Assembly: GCF_900113875.1 (NCBI RefSeq)
Contig: NZ_FORA01000002.1
Coordinates: 372,001-436,000 of the forward strand
Reading direction: 5' to 3'
Source of the DNA: Jannaschia pohangensis
GTDB lineage: Bacteria; Pseudomonadota; Alphaproteobacteria; Rhodobacterales; Rhodobacteraceae
Length of the DNA: 64,000 nucleotides
Below, in pieces: positions 32,535 through 41,975 of this stretch. Positions within the stretch are counted from its first letter, which is position 1. Every line of letters begins with the position of its first letter. A model generated the notes under the pieces. The model was not told the origin of the DNA, searched no databases, and worked only from the letters and a program-made list of their open reading frames with translations. A program made the position numbers and the translations under genes.

Positions 32535-34424
32535 ATGAAAGACCTCGATCACCTGAGCGCCGACGACTGGGACGAAGCCAAGTTCCCGCGTCCCCATACC
32601 TGCGACTTCGACGCCGTCGTCGAATCCGCCCTCAGCCGCCGTGGCTTCCTGTCGGGCGTCGTGGCTTTCGGCTCGGGCGCCGCCGCCCTGGGCACCGGCA
32701 TCGCGGGCAGCCTTCTGTCCTCGACCTCCGCCGCCCGCGCACAGGGTGCCACCTTCCCGTTCGAAGCCCTGCCGATCCACACCGATGCCACCGTCCACGT
32801 GCCCGGCGGCTACGAATGGGACGTGCTGGTCCGTTGGGGCGACCCGCTCTTTTCGGATGCCGAGGCCTTCGATCCGACCACCGGCATCACCCTCGCCTCC
32901 TCCGACCGGGTCTTCGGCGAGAATACCGACGGGATGGAGGCCTTCACGGTCGATGGCCGCCAACTCATCGCCGTGAACCACGAATACGCCAATATCGACA
33001 CGAACCTGCCGTGGAAGGGCGACAACGCCTTCACCGCCGATGACGTCACCATCCTGCAGCACATCCAGGGCGTCACCGTCATGGAAGTGGCCGAAGGGGC
33101 GGATGGCTGGGCTGTCGTCGTCGACAGCCCCTACAACCGCCGCATCCACCATAACACGCCGATGCGGATCGCGGGACCGGCCGCCGGTCACCCGCTGATG
33201 CGCACCTCCGCCGACCCGGACGGGGTGCTGGCGCTCGGCACGATGAACAACTGCGGCTCGGGCAAGACGCCGTGGGGCACCTATCTGACCTGCGAAGAGA
33301 ACTTCAACGGCTACTTCGGAGCCTCCGATCCGGCCTCGGTCGAAACCCCGGGTCTCAAGCGTTACGGCGTCGCCGCCGAGGGCCGCTATGGCTACGAGCT
33401 GCACAATGCCCGCTTCGACGTCACCCAGGAACCCAACGAGCCGCACCGCTTCGGCTGGATCGTCGAAATCGATCCCGCCGACCCCGACAGCACGCCCGTC
33501 AAGCGCACCGCCCTGGGCCGCTTCAAGCACGAGAATGCCGCCTGCGCGATCGCTCCGAGCGGTCAGGTCGTCGTCTATCTGGGCGATGACGAGCGGGGCG
33601 AATACCTCTATCGCTACGTCTCGAACGGCACCTATACGCCGGGCGGGCCGACCGAGGGCCTGCTGGACGACGGCAAGCTCTATGCCGCGAAGTTCAACGA
33701 CGATCTGACCGGCGACTGGGTCGAACTGACCCCCGAAGCGACGGGAATGGAAGCGGCCGAGATCCTCGTACATACGCGCATGGCCGCCTCGGCCGTGGGT
33801 GCCACCACCATGGACCGCCCCGAATGGGTCGCCGTGAACCCGGTTGCGGCGCAGGCCTATGTCGCACTCACGAACAACCGCAATCGCGGTGTGGGCAAGA
33901 CCAATGCCGGCGGCGATCCGCTGGAGGTCAACGGCCCGAACCCGCGCGCGGAAAACAACTATGGCCAGATCGTCCGCTGGATGCCCGCGGGCGACGACCA
34001 TGCCGCGGATCAGTTCGCCTGGGATCTCTACGTCATGGCGGGCAATCCCGTCGTGGGTCAGGGGCCCTACGCCGGGTCCGAGAACGTGACCGAGGGCAAT
34101 CTCTTCAACTCGCCCGACGGGATGATGTTCGACACCACCGGCATGCTCTGGATCCAGACCGATGGCGACGACAGCAACGAAGGCCCCTTCACCGGCATGG
34201 GCAACAACCAGATGCTGGCGGGCGATCCGGCGAGCGGCGAAATTCGTCGCTTCCTGACCGGCCCGAAAGGGTCCGAGGTGACGGGCCTGACCTGGGCCGC
34301 CGACCTCAAGACGATGTTCGTCGGAATCCAGCACCCCGACGCGCCATTCCCCGATGGCGAAGGTTCCCTCCCCCGCTCGTCCATCGTGACGGTCAAGCGG
34401 ACGGACGGGGCGCTGGTCGGCTGA
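32535..34424 (+). CDS. phoX: Tat-exported alkaline phosphatase PhoX, 629 aa
   Basis: Calcium/iron-dependent phosphomonoesterase for organic phosphate in the periplasm, common in marine bacteria. The twin-arginine signal SRRGFLSG is at about 34-41 after a long polar n-region, ending at ARAQ. The DUF839 beta-propeller body contains NHEYANID, GTYLTCEENFNGYFG (metal-ligand Glu/Cys area) and GRFKHENAAC. AAGGAGAG ribosome site precedes the ATG. Control by phosphate is shown by the adjoining Pho box; a terminator follows. Confidence 0.94.
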   Translation: MKDLDHLSADDWDEAKFPRPHTCDFDAVVESALSRRGFLSGVVAFGSGAAALGTGIAGSLLSSTSAARAQGATFPFEALPIHTDATVHVPGGYEWDVLVRWGDPLFSDAEAFDPTTGITLASSDRVFGENTDGMEAFTVDGRQLIAVNHEYANIDTNLPWKGDNAFTADDVTILQHIQGVTVMEVAEGADGWAVVVDSPYNRRIHHNTPMRIAGPAAGHPLMRTSADPDGVLALGTMNNCGSGKTPWGTYLTCEENFNGYFGASDPASVETPGLKRYGVAAEGRYGYELHNARFDVTQEPNEPHRFGWIVEIDPADPDSTPVKRTALGRFKHENAACAIAPSGQVVVYLGDDERGEYLYRYVSNGTYTPGGPTEGLLDDGKLYAAKFNDDLTGDWVELTPEATGMEAAEILVHTRMAASAVGATTMDRPEWVAVNPVAAQAYVALTNNRNRGVGKTNAGGDPLEVNGPNPRAENNYGQIVRWMPAGDDHAADQFAWDLYVMAGNPVVGQGPYAGSENVTEGNLFNSPDGMMFDTTGMLWIQTDGDDSNEGPFTGMGNNQMLAGDPASGEIRRFLTGPKGSEVTGLTWAADLKTMFVGIQHPDAPFPDGEGSLPRSSIVTVKRTDGALVG

Positions 34425-34448
34425 CCCCGCAGCCACACGACGAATCCT

Positions 34449-34477
34449 GGGCGCGCCGGCAACGGCGCGCCCTTTTT
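34449..34477 (+). terminator. Rho-independent terminator of phoX
   Basis: GGGCGCGCCG, loop GCAA, CGGCGCGCCC, then TTTTT. Confidence 0.9.
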
Positions 34478-34500
34478 CTTTCGCGATTTCTGCCGAGCCG

Positions 34501-35721
34501 TTACCGCATGGCGCGCAGCGTGCGGGGGATGATCTCATACAACTCCCGCGCCGGAAGGCCCAAGGCGCTCTTCTCGGCGATCCACTTGCTTGTCGACGGG
34601 CCCGCGACCTCGTTGCTGATTGCACTGATCATCTCGTCGCTGAAGGTCAGTTCGATGATCTGCTTGTCCAGAAGCGCCGTATCCCAGGCCGCCATTGTCG
34701 AGCTGTTGTAGTTGTCGATGAAATGCTCCAGCGCCTCGTCCACCGACGACAGCAGCGCGATGCGGCTCGATGCCGGGAGCGTGTCCAGCGCCCGTTTGCT
34801 CACCACGATGGGGCAGTTTGCCGTCCCGGGGTTGAGGTTCGATGTCCACCAGACGGCGTTGTCCACGGTCTTGAAGGCCATGTGGGCGTGGGGCGCAAAG
34901 GCCACCGCATTGATTTCGCCATTGGTGAGCGCCGCGTTCACCTGCGGTGCCGGCAGGTTGACCGACGCCGCGCCCAGGGCCTGAACGGCTGCGCCGGTGC
35001 CGCCAGTGGCGCGGATCGTCATCTTCTCGAACGCCTCGATCGTCGTCGGCGGAGAGCCGACACCGATGATGTTGTATTGCGGTTGCGGGGTCGGCATCAG
35101 AAGCGTGGCGTTCCAGCGGGCAAGGTCCGCAATGACGGCCGGATGCTCATAAACGGCGCGCGAAACCGCCAGCTCCTCCCGAAGGGTCGACACCCCGAGG
35201 AACGGGAGTTCCAGCACCGTGATCGACGGGTTCTTGTCGGGATGGTAGCCCGCGCAGAACTGCGCCATCTCGAAGTCACCGGCGGCAATACCGTCAAGGT
35301 TCTCTCTGCTGGGCGCCAGCCCGCCATAGGACAGGTTCAGGGTCAGTTGTCCGCCCGTCTTCTCGTCCACCAGCTCGGCCAGCTTTTCCACATGCTCGGT
35401 GAAGGCGCGACGGTTTCCCCAGAGCGACACGTCCCAGACCACCGGCCCTGTCACGATGGACGCCTGGATGACCGGACAGGCCTCACCGATACATTCGAGG
35501 CCGGCGGCGCGAAGGCTCACTGTCCCCAGGCTGGTATCGATGGTGTAGACGTCGTCCTCGAAGGAGATCAGGTCTCCCGAGATATTGATCGAACTGCTGG
35601 TCGTGGACCGCAGCGTGATTTCCTGCGCGCTTGCCTGAAACGGCGTGAACAGCGCGATGCCAAGCGAACACGCCGAGACGACCAGGGACGTGCGCACTGC
35701 AGATTTTGGTTTCTTTTCCAT
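34501..35721 (-). CDS. TRAP-type (DctP) solute-binding protein with extra N-terminal domain, 406 aa
   Basis: Signal peptide at 1-31 (ending FQASAQ). Residues ~33-85 form a small beta domain (ITLRSTTSSSINISGDLISF, SLGTVSLRAAGLECIGEACP with a Cys pair) that I associate with phosphate-binding/OmpA proteins of Rhodobacterales, not with TRAP proteins. From ~95 on it is a DctP-type protein: LNLSYGGLAPSRENLDGI, then MTIRATGG containing the carboxylate-binding Arg, and the C-terminal helices. Typical DctP proteins are ~330 aa, so the fusion explains the extra length. No DctQ/DctM membrane genes adjoin. ATG 35721 has an AAGAGG site. Confidence 0.83.
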   Translation of the reverse strand: MEKKPKSAVRTSLVVSACSLGIALFTPFQASAQEITLRSTTSSSINISGDLISFEDDVYTIDTSLGTVSLRAAGLECIGEACPVIQASIVTGPVVWDVSLWGNRRAFTEHVEKLAELVDEKTGGQLTLNLSYGGLAPSRENLDGIAAGDFEMAQFCAGYHPDKNPSITVLELPFLGVSTLREELAVSRAVYEHPAVIADLARWNATLLMPTPQPQYNIIGVGSPPTTIEAFEKMTIRATGGTGAAVQALGAASVNLPAPQVNAALTNGEINAVAFAPHAHMAFKTVDNAVWWTSNLNPGTANCPIVVSKRALDTLPASSRIALLSSVDEALEHFIDNYNSSTMAAWDTALLDKQIIELTFSDEMISAISNEVAGPSTSKWIAEKSALGLPARELYEIIPRTLRAMR

Positions 35722-36080
35722 TCGAGCCTCTTGTTTGCATCCTGCCCGGAGCCCCAATGGCGCGCAGTCGGATTTGTCTGTCGGTTCAACACTCCTGAAA
35801 TCGTCAACAATGATTGGATAGCCGACAAATTGGGCAGGAATTTGCTCAAACACCGTCACAATGCTGGCCGGTATCGGGTCGCGCGGGGCGGTCCGGCGCA
35901 CCCGTTCAGTGACGTTCGACAGGCGCCGGACACCCGGCGCGCCATAACCGCGAACACGGGCCGTTGCGCGCGACGACCCCGGCGACCGCAGGGGGTGCCT
36001 GTTTGTCTGTACGGGGGGTGTACGCGGGGTGTACCGGGGGTGACAGGCGTTTCAGCCATGAAAACAAAGGTTCTGCGCGC
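35722..36080. other. 359-base intergenic region with iteron element
   Basis: Between the end of the glycosyltransferase gene and the start of the TRAP binding-protein gene, both leftward. It holds iteron copy 2 at 36001-36047 and must hold the promoter of the binding-protein gene. No reading frame is supported. Confidence 0.6.
36001..36047 (+). repeat. 11-bp iteron triplet, copy 2
   Basis: TGTACGGGGGG, TGTACGCGGGG and TGTACCGGGGG at 36008-36040, preceded by GTTTGTC and followed by TGACAGGCGT. It differs from copy 1 (7099-7147) at only a few positions while the flanks are unrelated. Here it is read against the direction of both adjoining genes. Confidence 0.85.
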
Positions 36081-37073
36081 TCACTGCGGGAATTTGCCCG
36101 ATTTCGTTTCCGTGCCGCGACCGTGTCCTGCTCGCATCAGTCGCGCCCGCCGGACGGCCGCTTTTCCGACTTGCAAAGACCTGCTGCCCGCCCGACGGAC
36201 AACCAGCGACAGCATCCCGGCCGGGTCCAGAACCGCCACTTTCAAAAAGGCTCTGCACAGCTCCCACGGCATCCGCGCCGACCGTCTGGACAGGCAGTAG
36301 TTCACGAATCCCGACTGGATCTGGCGGGCCGTCAGAAGACCCTCCTCCCGACAAATCGCGAACCATTCCAATGATGCGCGGATGTTTCCTCGCTTCTGAC
36401 TGATGCGGCCAAACCGGTCGCCGATGTCATACCAGGACAGCGATGACGGCACGTACCGAAGCGCAATCTCAGCCTGCTCCAGCCGCAGCACGAAGTCCCA
36501 ATCCTGGTGCCGACGCAGCCCGGGACGAAACCGCACGGCCCGCGCGACATCCCGGGGCACGACCAGGGTCGACGTCTGAAGCGCACCCCTTTCGCAGAGC
36601 AGGAAATCCGCAAGGCTCCGTCCGTCCGCAGGCCCCTCCGCATTGTGATCCCCGATCAACACGCCGCCATTGCCGATCAGCAGGCAATTGCTGGCCGAAA
36701 ACACCCGCGCCGACCCATCGGCATGCTCGAAATGGCACATCTGCGTCTGCAGTTTTTCGGGTAGCCACAGGTCATCGGCGTCCAGAAACGCAACCACCGC
36801 AAATTCCGCCAGATCAATTCCGGTGTTGCGCGCGGACGGCGCCCCCAGATTTCTGGAATGCCGGACGATACGCAGGGGACACGGCAGGTCGGGCAACCCG
36901 GACTCATCTATGCAATCGTCCGAGAAATCGTCGACGATGATGACCTCTGACGGCGGCAAGACCAGCGCAGCAACGCCGGACAAAGCCCGCGGCAATGTCT
37001 TCGCATTGTTGAAATACGGGATGACGACCGAGACGGAAGCCCTTGGTGATCCACCCTGATTCATTTCTATCAC
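36081..37073 (-). CDS. Family 2 glycosyltransferase, about 330 aa
   Basis: GT-A fold inverting glycosyltransferase: SVVIPYFNNAKTLPRAL at ~14-30, VIIVDDFSDDC, the nucleotide/metal motif FLDADDLWLPEKL near 95-107, and the acceptor-side HQDWDFVLRLEQ. It adds a sugar to an unknown acceptor, probably for surface polysaccharide. It is a lone gene, without other polysaccharide genes nearby. GTG 37073 or ATG 37064 could be the start; neither has a good ribosome site. Confidence 0.88.
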   Translation of the reverse strand: MIEMNQGGSPRASVSVVIPYFNNAKTLPRALSGVAALVLPPSEVIIVDDFSDDCIDESGLPDLPCPLRIVRHSRNLGAPSARNTGIDLAEFAVVAFLDADDLWLPEKLQTQMCHFEHADGSARVFSASNCLLIGNGGVLIGDHNAEGPADGRSLADFLLCERGALQTSTLVVPRDVARAVRFRPGLRRHQDWDFVLRLEQAEIALRYVPSSLSWYDIGDRFGRISQKRGNIRASLEWFAICREEGLLTARQIQSGFVNYCLSRRSARMPWELCRAFLKVAVLDPAGMLSLVVRRAGSRSLQVGKAAVRRARLMRAGHGRGTETKSGKFPQ

Positions 37074-37276
37074 GTCCGATCTTCACGATTTACAACAAGC
37101 GGCTTTGGACACGGACGTCTCACCAACCCATGTCGAAATTTTTGCCATCTGGCAGCATCATTGCGGCGAAACACGGCGATACAACGCGCTAGACCGGCAC
37201 AGGACCGACAAGGCGAGACTGCGGCGCGCCCGCCACAACGTTCCGTCAACACGCCGCGGCGGATACATCGCCACCC

Positions 37277-37834
37277 TCATTTCAACCCGGCCACCGTGTC
37301 GTGCCGGTGACAGGTCAGCACGTGGTCGTTCACCATCCCCGTCGCCTGCATCCAGGCATAGACGATCGTCGGGCCGCAGAACTTGAAACCCGCCGCCTTC
37401 AGGTCCTTCGACATCCGCACCGACACCGGCGTCAACGCAGGCACATCCGCCAGCGTTGCGGGCCGGTTCTGCAGAGGTGTCCCATCCACGTAAGCCCAGC
37501 ACCACGCGCTGAAATCCTCGATCTCCAGATAGGCGCGGGCATTCCCGATGGTGGCCTCGATCTTGCCCCGATGCCGCACGATTCCCGGGTCGCCCAGCAA
37601 CCGCGTCACCTCCGCCTCGCCCCAGGTCGCGATGACCTGCGGGTCGAAACCCTCGAAGGCCGCCCGAAAGGCCTCGCGCTTCTTCAGGATGGTGATCCAG
37701 CTCAGCCCGGCCTGAAATCCGTCCAGGATCAGCTTCTCCCAAAGCGCCCGCCCGTCCCGTTCCGGCACGCCCCATTCGGTGTCGTGATAGTCGCGGTAAA
37801 TCTCCTCCGACCCCACCCAACCACATCGTTCCAT
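37277..37834 (-). CDS. tag: DNA-3-methyladenine glycosylase I, 185 aa
   Basis: Removes 3-methyladenine from alkylated DNA. The N-terminus MERCGWVG supplies C4, H17 is in DYHDTEWG, and the C-terminal CHRH completes the zinc site typical of Tag; GFQAGLSWITILKKREAFR (about 39-57) is the helix-hairpin-helix region. The ATG at 37834 has an AGGGA site; longer starts are unsupported. A second alkylation-repair gene, ada, lies at 54210. Confidence 0.94.
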   Translation of the reverse strand: MERCGWVGSEEIYRDYHDTEWGVPERDGRALWEKLILDGFQAGLSWITILKKREAFRAAFEGFDPQVIATWGEAEVTRLLGDPGIVRHRGKIEATIGNARAYLEIEDFSAWCWAYVDGTPLQNRPATLADVPALTPVSVRMSKDLKAAGFKFCGPTIVYAWMQATGMVNDHVLTCHRHDTVAGLK

Positions 37835-37974
37835 TGGAGTTTCCCTCATGATCCATTCGTATTTGAAGGATTTTTCGCGCCATATCGACCGGAAAAAGCC
37901 CCTGTCCGTCCTCCCGTTTAACGAAGCCTGAACCATCCCCGTGCCATCCCCGACTCGGACAACAAGGATGACCG

Positions 37975-38808
37975 ATGGCACGACGATCCTTCTCTGAACC
38001 GGGCACGGAAGACCCGTTGACCTACGCCGTCAACGAACGCGACAAGTCGATCTTGTCGATGGTGCGGTCCGCGCTCGCGACGGGCAACACCATGCTGGCC
38101 TTTCAACCCGTCATCGGGTCCGTCACCGGCGAACCGGCCTTCTACGAAGGATTGATCCGCATCCTTGACGACAGCGGGCGCATCATTCCTGCCAATCAGT
38201 TCATGGATGTCGTCGAAACCCAGGAACTGGGCCGCGAAATCGACTGCGCCGCCCTGCGCAACGGCCTCGGCGCGCTGGCCCGCCATCCGTCGCTGCGCCT
38301 GTCGATCAACATGTCCGCCCGCTCCATCGGCTATCCGAAATGGACCCAGATCCTCAAACGCTTCCTGACCCGGGACGAGACGATCGGCGAACGCCTGATC
38401 CTCGAAATTACCGAAAGCTCGGCCATGCAGGTGCCCGAACTGGTCAAGACTTTCATGGCCGACCTGCAGGACAAGGGCATCACCTTTGCGCTCGACGACT
38501 TCGGCGCGGGCCAGACATCCTTCCGCTATCTCAAGGAGTTCTACTTCGACATCATCAAGATCGACGGCCACTTCGTCCATGACTGCGACTCCGATCCCGA
38601 CAATCAGTGCATCCTGAACGCTCTGATCACCATCGGGCAGCAGTTCGACATGTTCACCGTCGCCGAACGCGTCGAAACCCGGGGCGAGGCGCAGTTCCTG
38701 GTCGATGCGGGCATCGACTGCATGCAGGGCTATTATTACGGCGCGCCCGAAGTGCGCCCCTCCTGGTTCCTTCCGGCCAAGGCCGCGGGAATACGACAGG
38801 CCGGATGA
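37975..38808 (+). CDS. Stand-alone EAL-domain cyclic-di-GMP phosphodiesterase, 277 aa
   Basis: Hydrolyses cyclic-di-GMP to pGpG. The family's catalytic and metal residues are all present: E58 (motif EGL instead of EAL), N112, E144, D174-D175 (in LDDFGAGQTS), K195, E231 and Q251. There is no GGDEF, PAS, receiver or membrane segment, only a ~35-residue N-terminal extension, so regulation must come through partners or expression. Predicted cytoplasmic and active. Confidence 0.92.
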   Translation: MARRSFSEPGTEDPLTYAVNERDKSILSMVRSALATGNTMLAFQPVIGSVTGEPAFYEGLIRILDDSGRIIPANQFMDVVETQELGREIDCAALRNGLGALARHPSLRLSINMSARSIGYPKWTQILKRFLTRDETIGERLILEITESSAMQVPELVKTFMADLQDKGITFALDDFGAGQTSFRYLKEFYFDIIKIDGHFVHDCDSDPDNQCILNALITIGQQFDMFTVAERVETRGEAQFLVDAGIDCMQGYYYGAPEVRPSWFLPAKAAGIRQAG

Positions 38809-38958
38809 CGGTCACGCAATGCGGGCAAAGCCGCTCTTCGCTCAGAGCATTTGCCCAACCGGCTCGGGCGCGCTAATCCCAAGACATCTCTTGCAGCCGG
38901 GGTCTGTCACTCCGGGGCCTTACGCCCCCCTCCGGACTGCACCGGAAAGGATGTCAGA

Positions 38959-40134
38959 ATGACCAAAGTCGTGATCGCCTCCGCCGCCCGCACCCCGGTC
39001 GGCAGTTTCCTCGGCAGCTTTGCCAACACGCCCGCCCACGATCTGGGCGCCGCAGTGATCGAGGCCGTGGTGGCCCGCGCGGGTGTCGACAAGTCGGAGA
39101 TTTCCGAGACGATCCTGGGCCAGGTCCTGACCGCAGGACAGGGCCAGAACCCCGCCCGCCAGGCCCATATCAACGCCGGCCTGCCGCAGGAAGCGGCCGC
39201 CTGGGGCATCAATCAGGTCTGCGGTTCGGGCCTGCGGGCCGTCGCACTCGGCGCGCAGCACATCATGCTCGGCGACAGTCACATCGTCGTGGCCGGCGGC
39301 CAGGAGAGCATGTCCCTGTCGATGCACGCCCAGGCGATTCGCGCCGGACAGAAGATGGGCGACATGAAACTGGTCGACACCATGATCAAGGACGGCCTCT
39401 GGGACGCGTTCAACAACTACCACATGGGCCAGACCGCCGAGAACGTCGCCGAAAAATGGCAGATCAGCCGCGAAGCCCAGGACGAATTCGCCGTCGCCTC
39501 CCAGAACAAGGCCGAGGCCGCGCAAAAGGCGGGCAGGTTCGCCGACGAGATCACCGCCTTCACCGTCAAGGGCCGCAAGGGCGATACCGTCGTCGATCAG
39601 GACGAATACATCCGCCACGGCGCGACCATGGACGCGATGCAGAAACTGCGCCCCGCCTTCACCAAGGACGGCACCGTGACCGCCGCCAACGCCTCGGGCC
39701 TCAACGACGGGGCCGCCGCAACGCTGCTCATGTCCGCGGACGAGGCCGAAAAGCGCGGCATCGAACCGCTCGCCCGCATCGTCAGCTATGCGACCGCCGG
39801 TCTCGACCCGTCGATCATGGGCGTGGGTCCGATCTATGCGTCGCGCAAGGCGCTGGAAAAGGCCGGCTGGAAGGTCGACGACCTCGACCTGGTCGAGGCG
39901 AACGAGGCCTTCGCCGCCCAGGCCTGCGCCGTGAACAAGGACATGGGGTGGGATCCGTCCATCGTGAACGTGAACGGCGGCGCCATCGCCATCGGTCACC
40001 CCATCGGCGCTTCGGGCTGCCGCGTGCTCAACACCCTTTTGTTCGAGATGAAGCGCCGCAATGCCAAGAAGGGCCTCGCCACGCTCTGCATCGGCGGCGG
40101 CATGGGCGTCGCCCTCTGCGTCGAGCGTCCCTGA
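38959..40134 (+). CDS. phaA: Acetyl-CoA C-acetyltransferase (beta-ketothiolase), 391 aa
   Basis: Condenses two acetyl-CoA to acetoacetyl-CoA. Active-site Cys C88 in [11 protein letters not shown], the NEAFAAQ loop, the [15 protein letters not shown] motif with catalytic His, and CIGGGMG with the second Cys near the C-terminus. Length typical. ATG 38959 has an AAAGGA site. With phaB it forms the start of polyhydroxybutyrate synthesis; a patatin gene lies between them. Confidence 0.95.
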   Translation: MTKVVIASAARTPVGSFLGSFANTPAHDLGAAVIEAVVARAGVDKSEISETILGQVLTAGQGQNPARQAHINAGLPQEAAAWGINQVCGSGLRAVALGAQHIMLGDSHIVVAGGQESMSLSMHAQAIRAGQKMGDMKLVDTMIKDGLWDAFNNYHMGQTAENVAEKWQISREAQDEFAVASQNKAEAAQKAGRFADEITAFTVKGRKGDTVVDQDEYIRHGATMDAMQKLRPAFTKDGTVTAANASGLNDGAAATLLMSADEAEKRGIEPLARIVSYATAGLDPSIMGVGPIYASRKALEKAGWKVDDLDLVEANEAFAAQACAVNKDMGWDPSIVNVNGGAIAIGHPIGASGCRVLNTLLFEMKRRNAKKGLATLCIGGGMGVALCVERP

Positions 40135-40168
40135 CGGAACGGGGCCGGGCTCCGGCCCGGTCCTTGCG

Positions 40169-41014
40169 ATGACCGACGCGCCCTATCCTTACCGGCAACT
40201 GGTGTTTTCCGGCGGCGGCCTGCGGTGCTTCTGGCACGGCGGGTTCCTCGAGGCATTCACCGAGACACGCGCCCTCCGCCCCGACCGCATCACCGGCAGT
40301 TCGGGGGGCGCGCTGTCGGCGGCGGCGTGGGTTCTGGGGGCCGAGCGTCGGTTGCGCGACATGTTCGCCGACGCGATGGCCGGGCTCGACTCGAACGTCA
40401 CCCTCGACGATCTGGGCTCTGACGACGGGCGCTCGGTCCACCAGCGTACTTATGATGCCATTCTCGACAAACTGCTCGACGCATCGGCGTTGGCCCGCAT
40501 CGCCGAAGGTCCCGCCTTCCAGATCAACGTCGCGACCCCCGGCACCTCCCGCGCGCCGACTGCCCGGGCCCTGTTGGGCGGAACGATCTATCAAGCGGAA
40601 CAGCTGCTCTCGCCCACACCACGTCCCCGCCTGTCGACCCTTGCCGGGATGGAGCAGCGCCTGATCGACGCGCGACAGGCGGCGCAGAACGGAACCCTGG
40701 CCGACCTGATCCGCATGGCCGCGACCGTGCCGCCCGCGTTCCGCCCCGACGACTGGAACGGCGAGACGATCTTCGATGGCGGCATGGTCGACAAGGCCCC
40801 CATGCCCGACCCTGACGACGGCCCGACCCTTGTCCTGCTGACCAAGCGGTTTCATGCGCTGCCCGACGACGAAAATGGCCGGATCACCTTCGTGGAGCCG
40901 GGCGAGGACATTCTGCCGGGCCGCAAACTCGATTTCACCGACCCCGGCCTTCTTGTCGAAGCCTGGGATCAGGGCCGCGACGATGGACGCCGCTGGCGAA
41001 ACAAAATAGCCTGA
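40169..41014 (+). CDS. Patatin-like phospholipase/esterase within PHB cluster, 281 aa
   Basis: Ser-Asp dyad hydrolase: oxyanion-hole GGGLR at 15-19, nucleophile S45 in GSSGG, and catalytic D203 in FDGGMVDKAP. No signal peptide, so it acts inside the cell. Patatin-fold enzymes act as lipases, and at least some are associated with PHB granules; the location between phaA and phaB, with 34 and 22 base gaps, suggests a role in storage-polymer or membrane-lipid turnover, but that is inference. Confidence 0.88.
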   Translation: MTDAPYPYRQLVFSGGGLRCFWHGGFLEAFTETRALRPDRITGSSGGALSAAAWVLGAERRLRDMFADAMAGLDSNVTLDDLGSDDGRSVHQRTYDAILDKLLDASALARIAEGPAFQINVATPGTSRAPTARALLGGTIYQAEQLLSPTPRPRLSTLAGMEQRLIDARQAAQNGTLADLIRMAATVPPAFRPDDWNGETIFDGGMVDKAPMPDPDDGPTLVLLTKRFHALPDDENGRITFVEPGEDILPGRKLDFTDPGLLVEAWDQGRDDGRRWRNKIA

Positions 41015-41036
41015 ATTTCACAGAGGAGGAGACACA

Positions 41037-41762
41037 ATGACTCGCATCGCACTCGTCACCGGGGGGTCGCGCGGAATCGGCGCGGCCATTTCCGAGGCGC
41101 TCAAGGCCCAGGGCTGCACCGTCGCCGCGACCTATGCCGGCAACGACGAGAAGGCCGCGGCCTTCACCAAGGAAACCGGCATCAAGACCTACAAGTGGAA
41201 CGTCGGCGATTACGAGGCCTGCAAGGCCGGGATCGCCCAGATCGAGGCCGACCTCGGCCCCGTCGACATCCTGGTCAACAACGCGGGCATCACCCGCGAC
41301 GCGCCCTTCCACAAGATGACGCCACAGCATTGGCACGAGGTCATGGACACCAACCTGAACGGCGTCTTCAACATGACCCACAACGTCTGGAACGGCATGC
41401 GGGAGCGCAAGTTCGGGCGCATCGTTACCATCAGCTCGATCAACGGGCAAAAGGGCCAGTTCGCTCAGGCCAACTATGCCGCCACCAAGGCCGCCGACAT
41501 CGGCTTTACCAAGGCGCTGGCTCAGGAAGGTGCGCGCGCCGGAATCACCGTGAACGTCGTGGCCCCCGGCTACATCAACACCGAAATGATGAGCACGATC
41601 CCCGAAAAGGTGATGAACGAGGTGATCCTGCCGCAGATCCCCGTCGGTCGCCTGGGCGAGGCGTCGGAAATCGCGCGCGCCGTGGCCTTCCTTGCGTCGG
41701 ACGACGCGGGCTTCATCACCGGCTCGACCCTGTCGGCCAACGGCGGCCAGTACATGAGCTGA
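41037..41762 (+). CDS. phaB: Acetoacetyl-CoA reductase, 241 aa
   Basis: NADPH-dependent short-chain dehydrogenase forming (R)-3-hydroxybutyryl-CoA. GGSRGIG at 9-15 binds the cofactor; S134, Y147 and K151 form the active site (TISSINGQ and NYAATKAA). The length and GQANY context match PhaB. It has a strong AGGAGGAG ribosome site. PHB synthase phaC is not in the window. Confidence 0.96.
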   Translation: MTRIALVTGGSRGIGAAISEALKAQGCTVAATYAGNDEKAAAFTKETGIKTYKWNVGDYEACKAGIAQIEADLGPVDILVNNAGITRDAPFHKMTPQHWHEVMDTNLNGVFNMTHNVWNGMRERKFGRIVTISSINGQKGQFAQANYAATKAADIGFTKALAQEGARAGITVNVVAPGYINTEMMSTIPEKVMNEVILPQIPVGRLGEASEIARAVAFLASDDAGFITGSTLSANGGQYMS

Positions 41763-41781
41763 GGCGCATCGCCGTCACATG

Positions 41782-41820
41782 AAAAGGCCCGGTCCCAAAT
41801 CCATGGGGCCGGGCCTTTTT
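41782..41820 (+). terminator. Rho-independent terminator after phaB
   Basis: AAAAGGCCCGG ... CCGGGCCTTTTT; the matching A and T runs make it usable in both directions, also for the leftward 46-aa gene. Confidence 0.9.
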
Positions 41821-41834
41821 GTCGGCGACGTCGA

Positions 41835-41975
41835 TCAGGCCGCGCGCATCCCGCGCAGCGGACGGGCCGATGGCAGGCGGAAGAAGCTGAACATCGCGCG
41901 GAAGGCTTCGGCACGCTCACGGCGGGCGCGGGCAAAGGCTTCGTCATAGGTGGTGGAGGTATGCGTCTCGAACAT
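41835..41975 (-). CDS. Small arginine-rich protein (DUF1127-like), 46 aa
   Basis: ATG 41975 with AAGGA eight bases upstream. The protein runs MFETHTSTTYDEAFARARRE, then RAEAFRAMFSFFRLP and a basic tail ending RGMRAA. The R-x-x-R-A-x-A-x-R-x-M-F pattern resembles the short Arg-rich DUF1127 group, some of which bind RNA and affect sRNA/mRNA turnover. It ends in the shared terminator and is divergent from a LysR regulator. Confidence 0.7.
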   Translation of the reverse strand: MFETHTSTTYDEAFARARRERAEAFRAMFSFFRLPSARPLRGMRAA

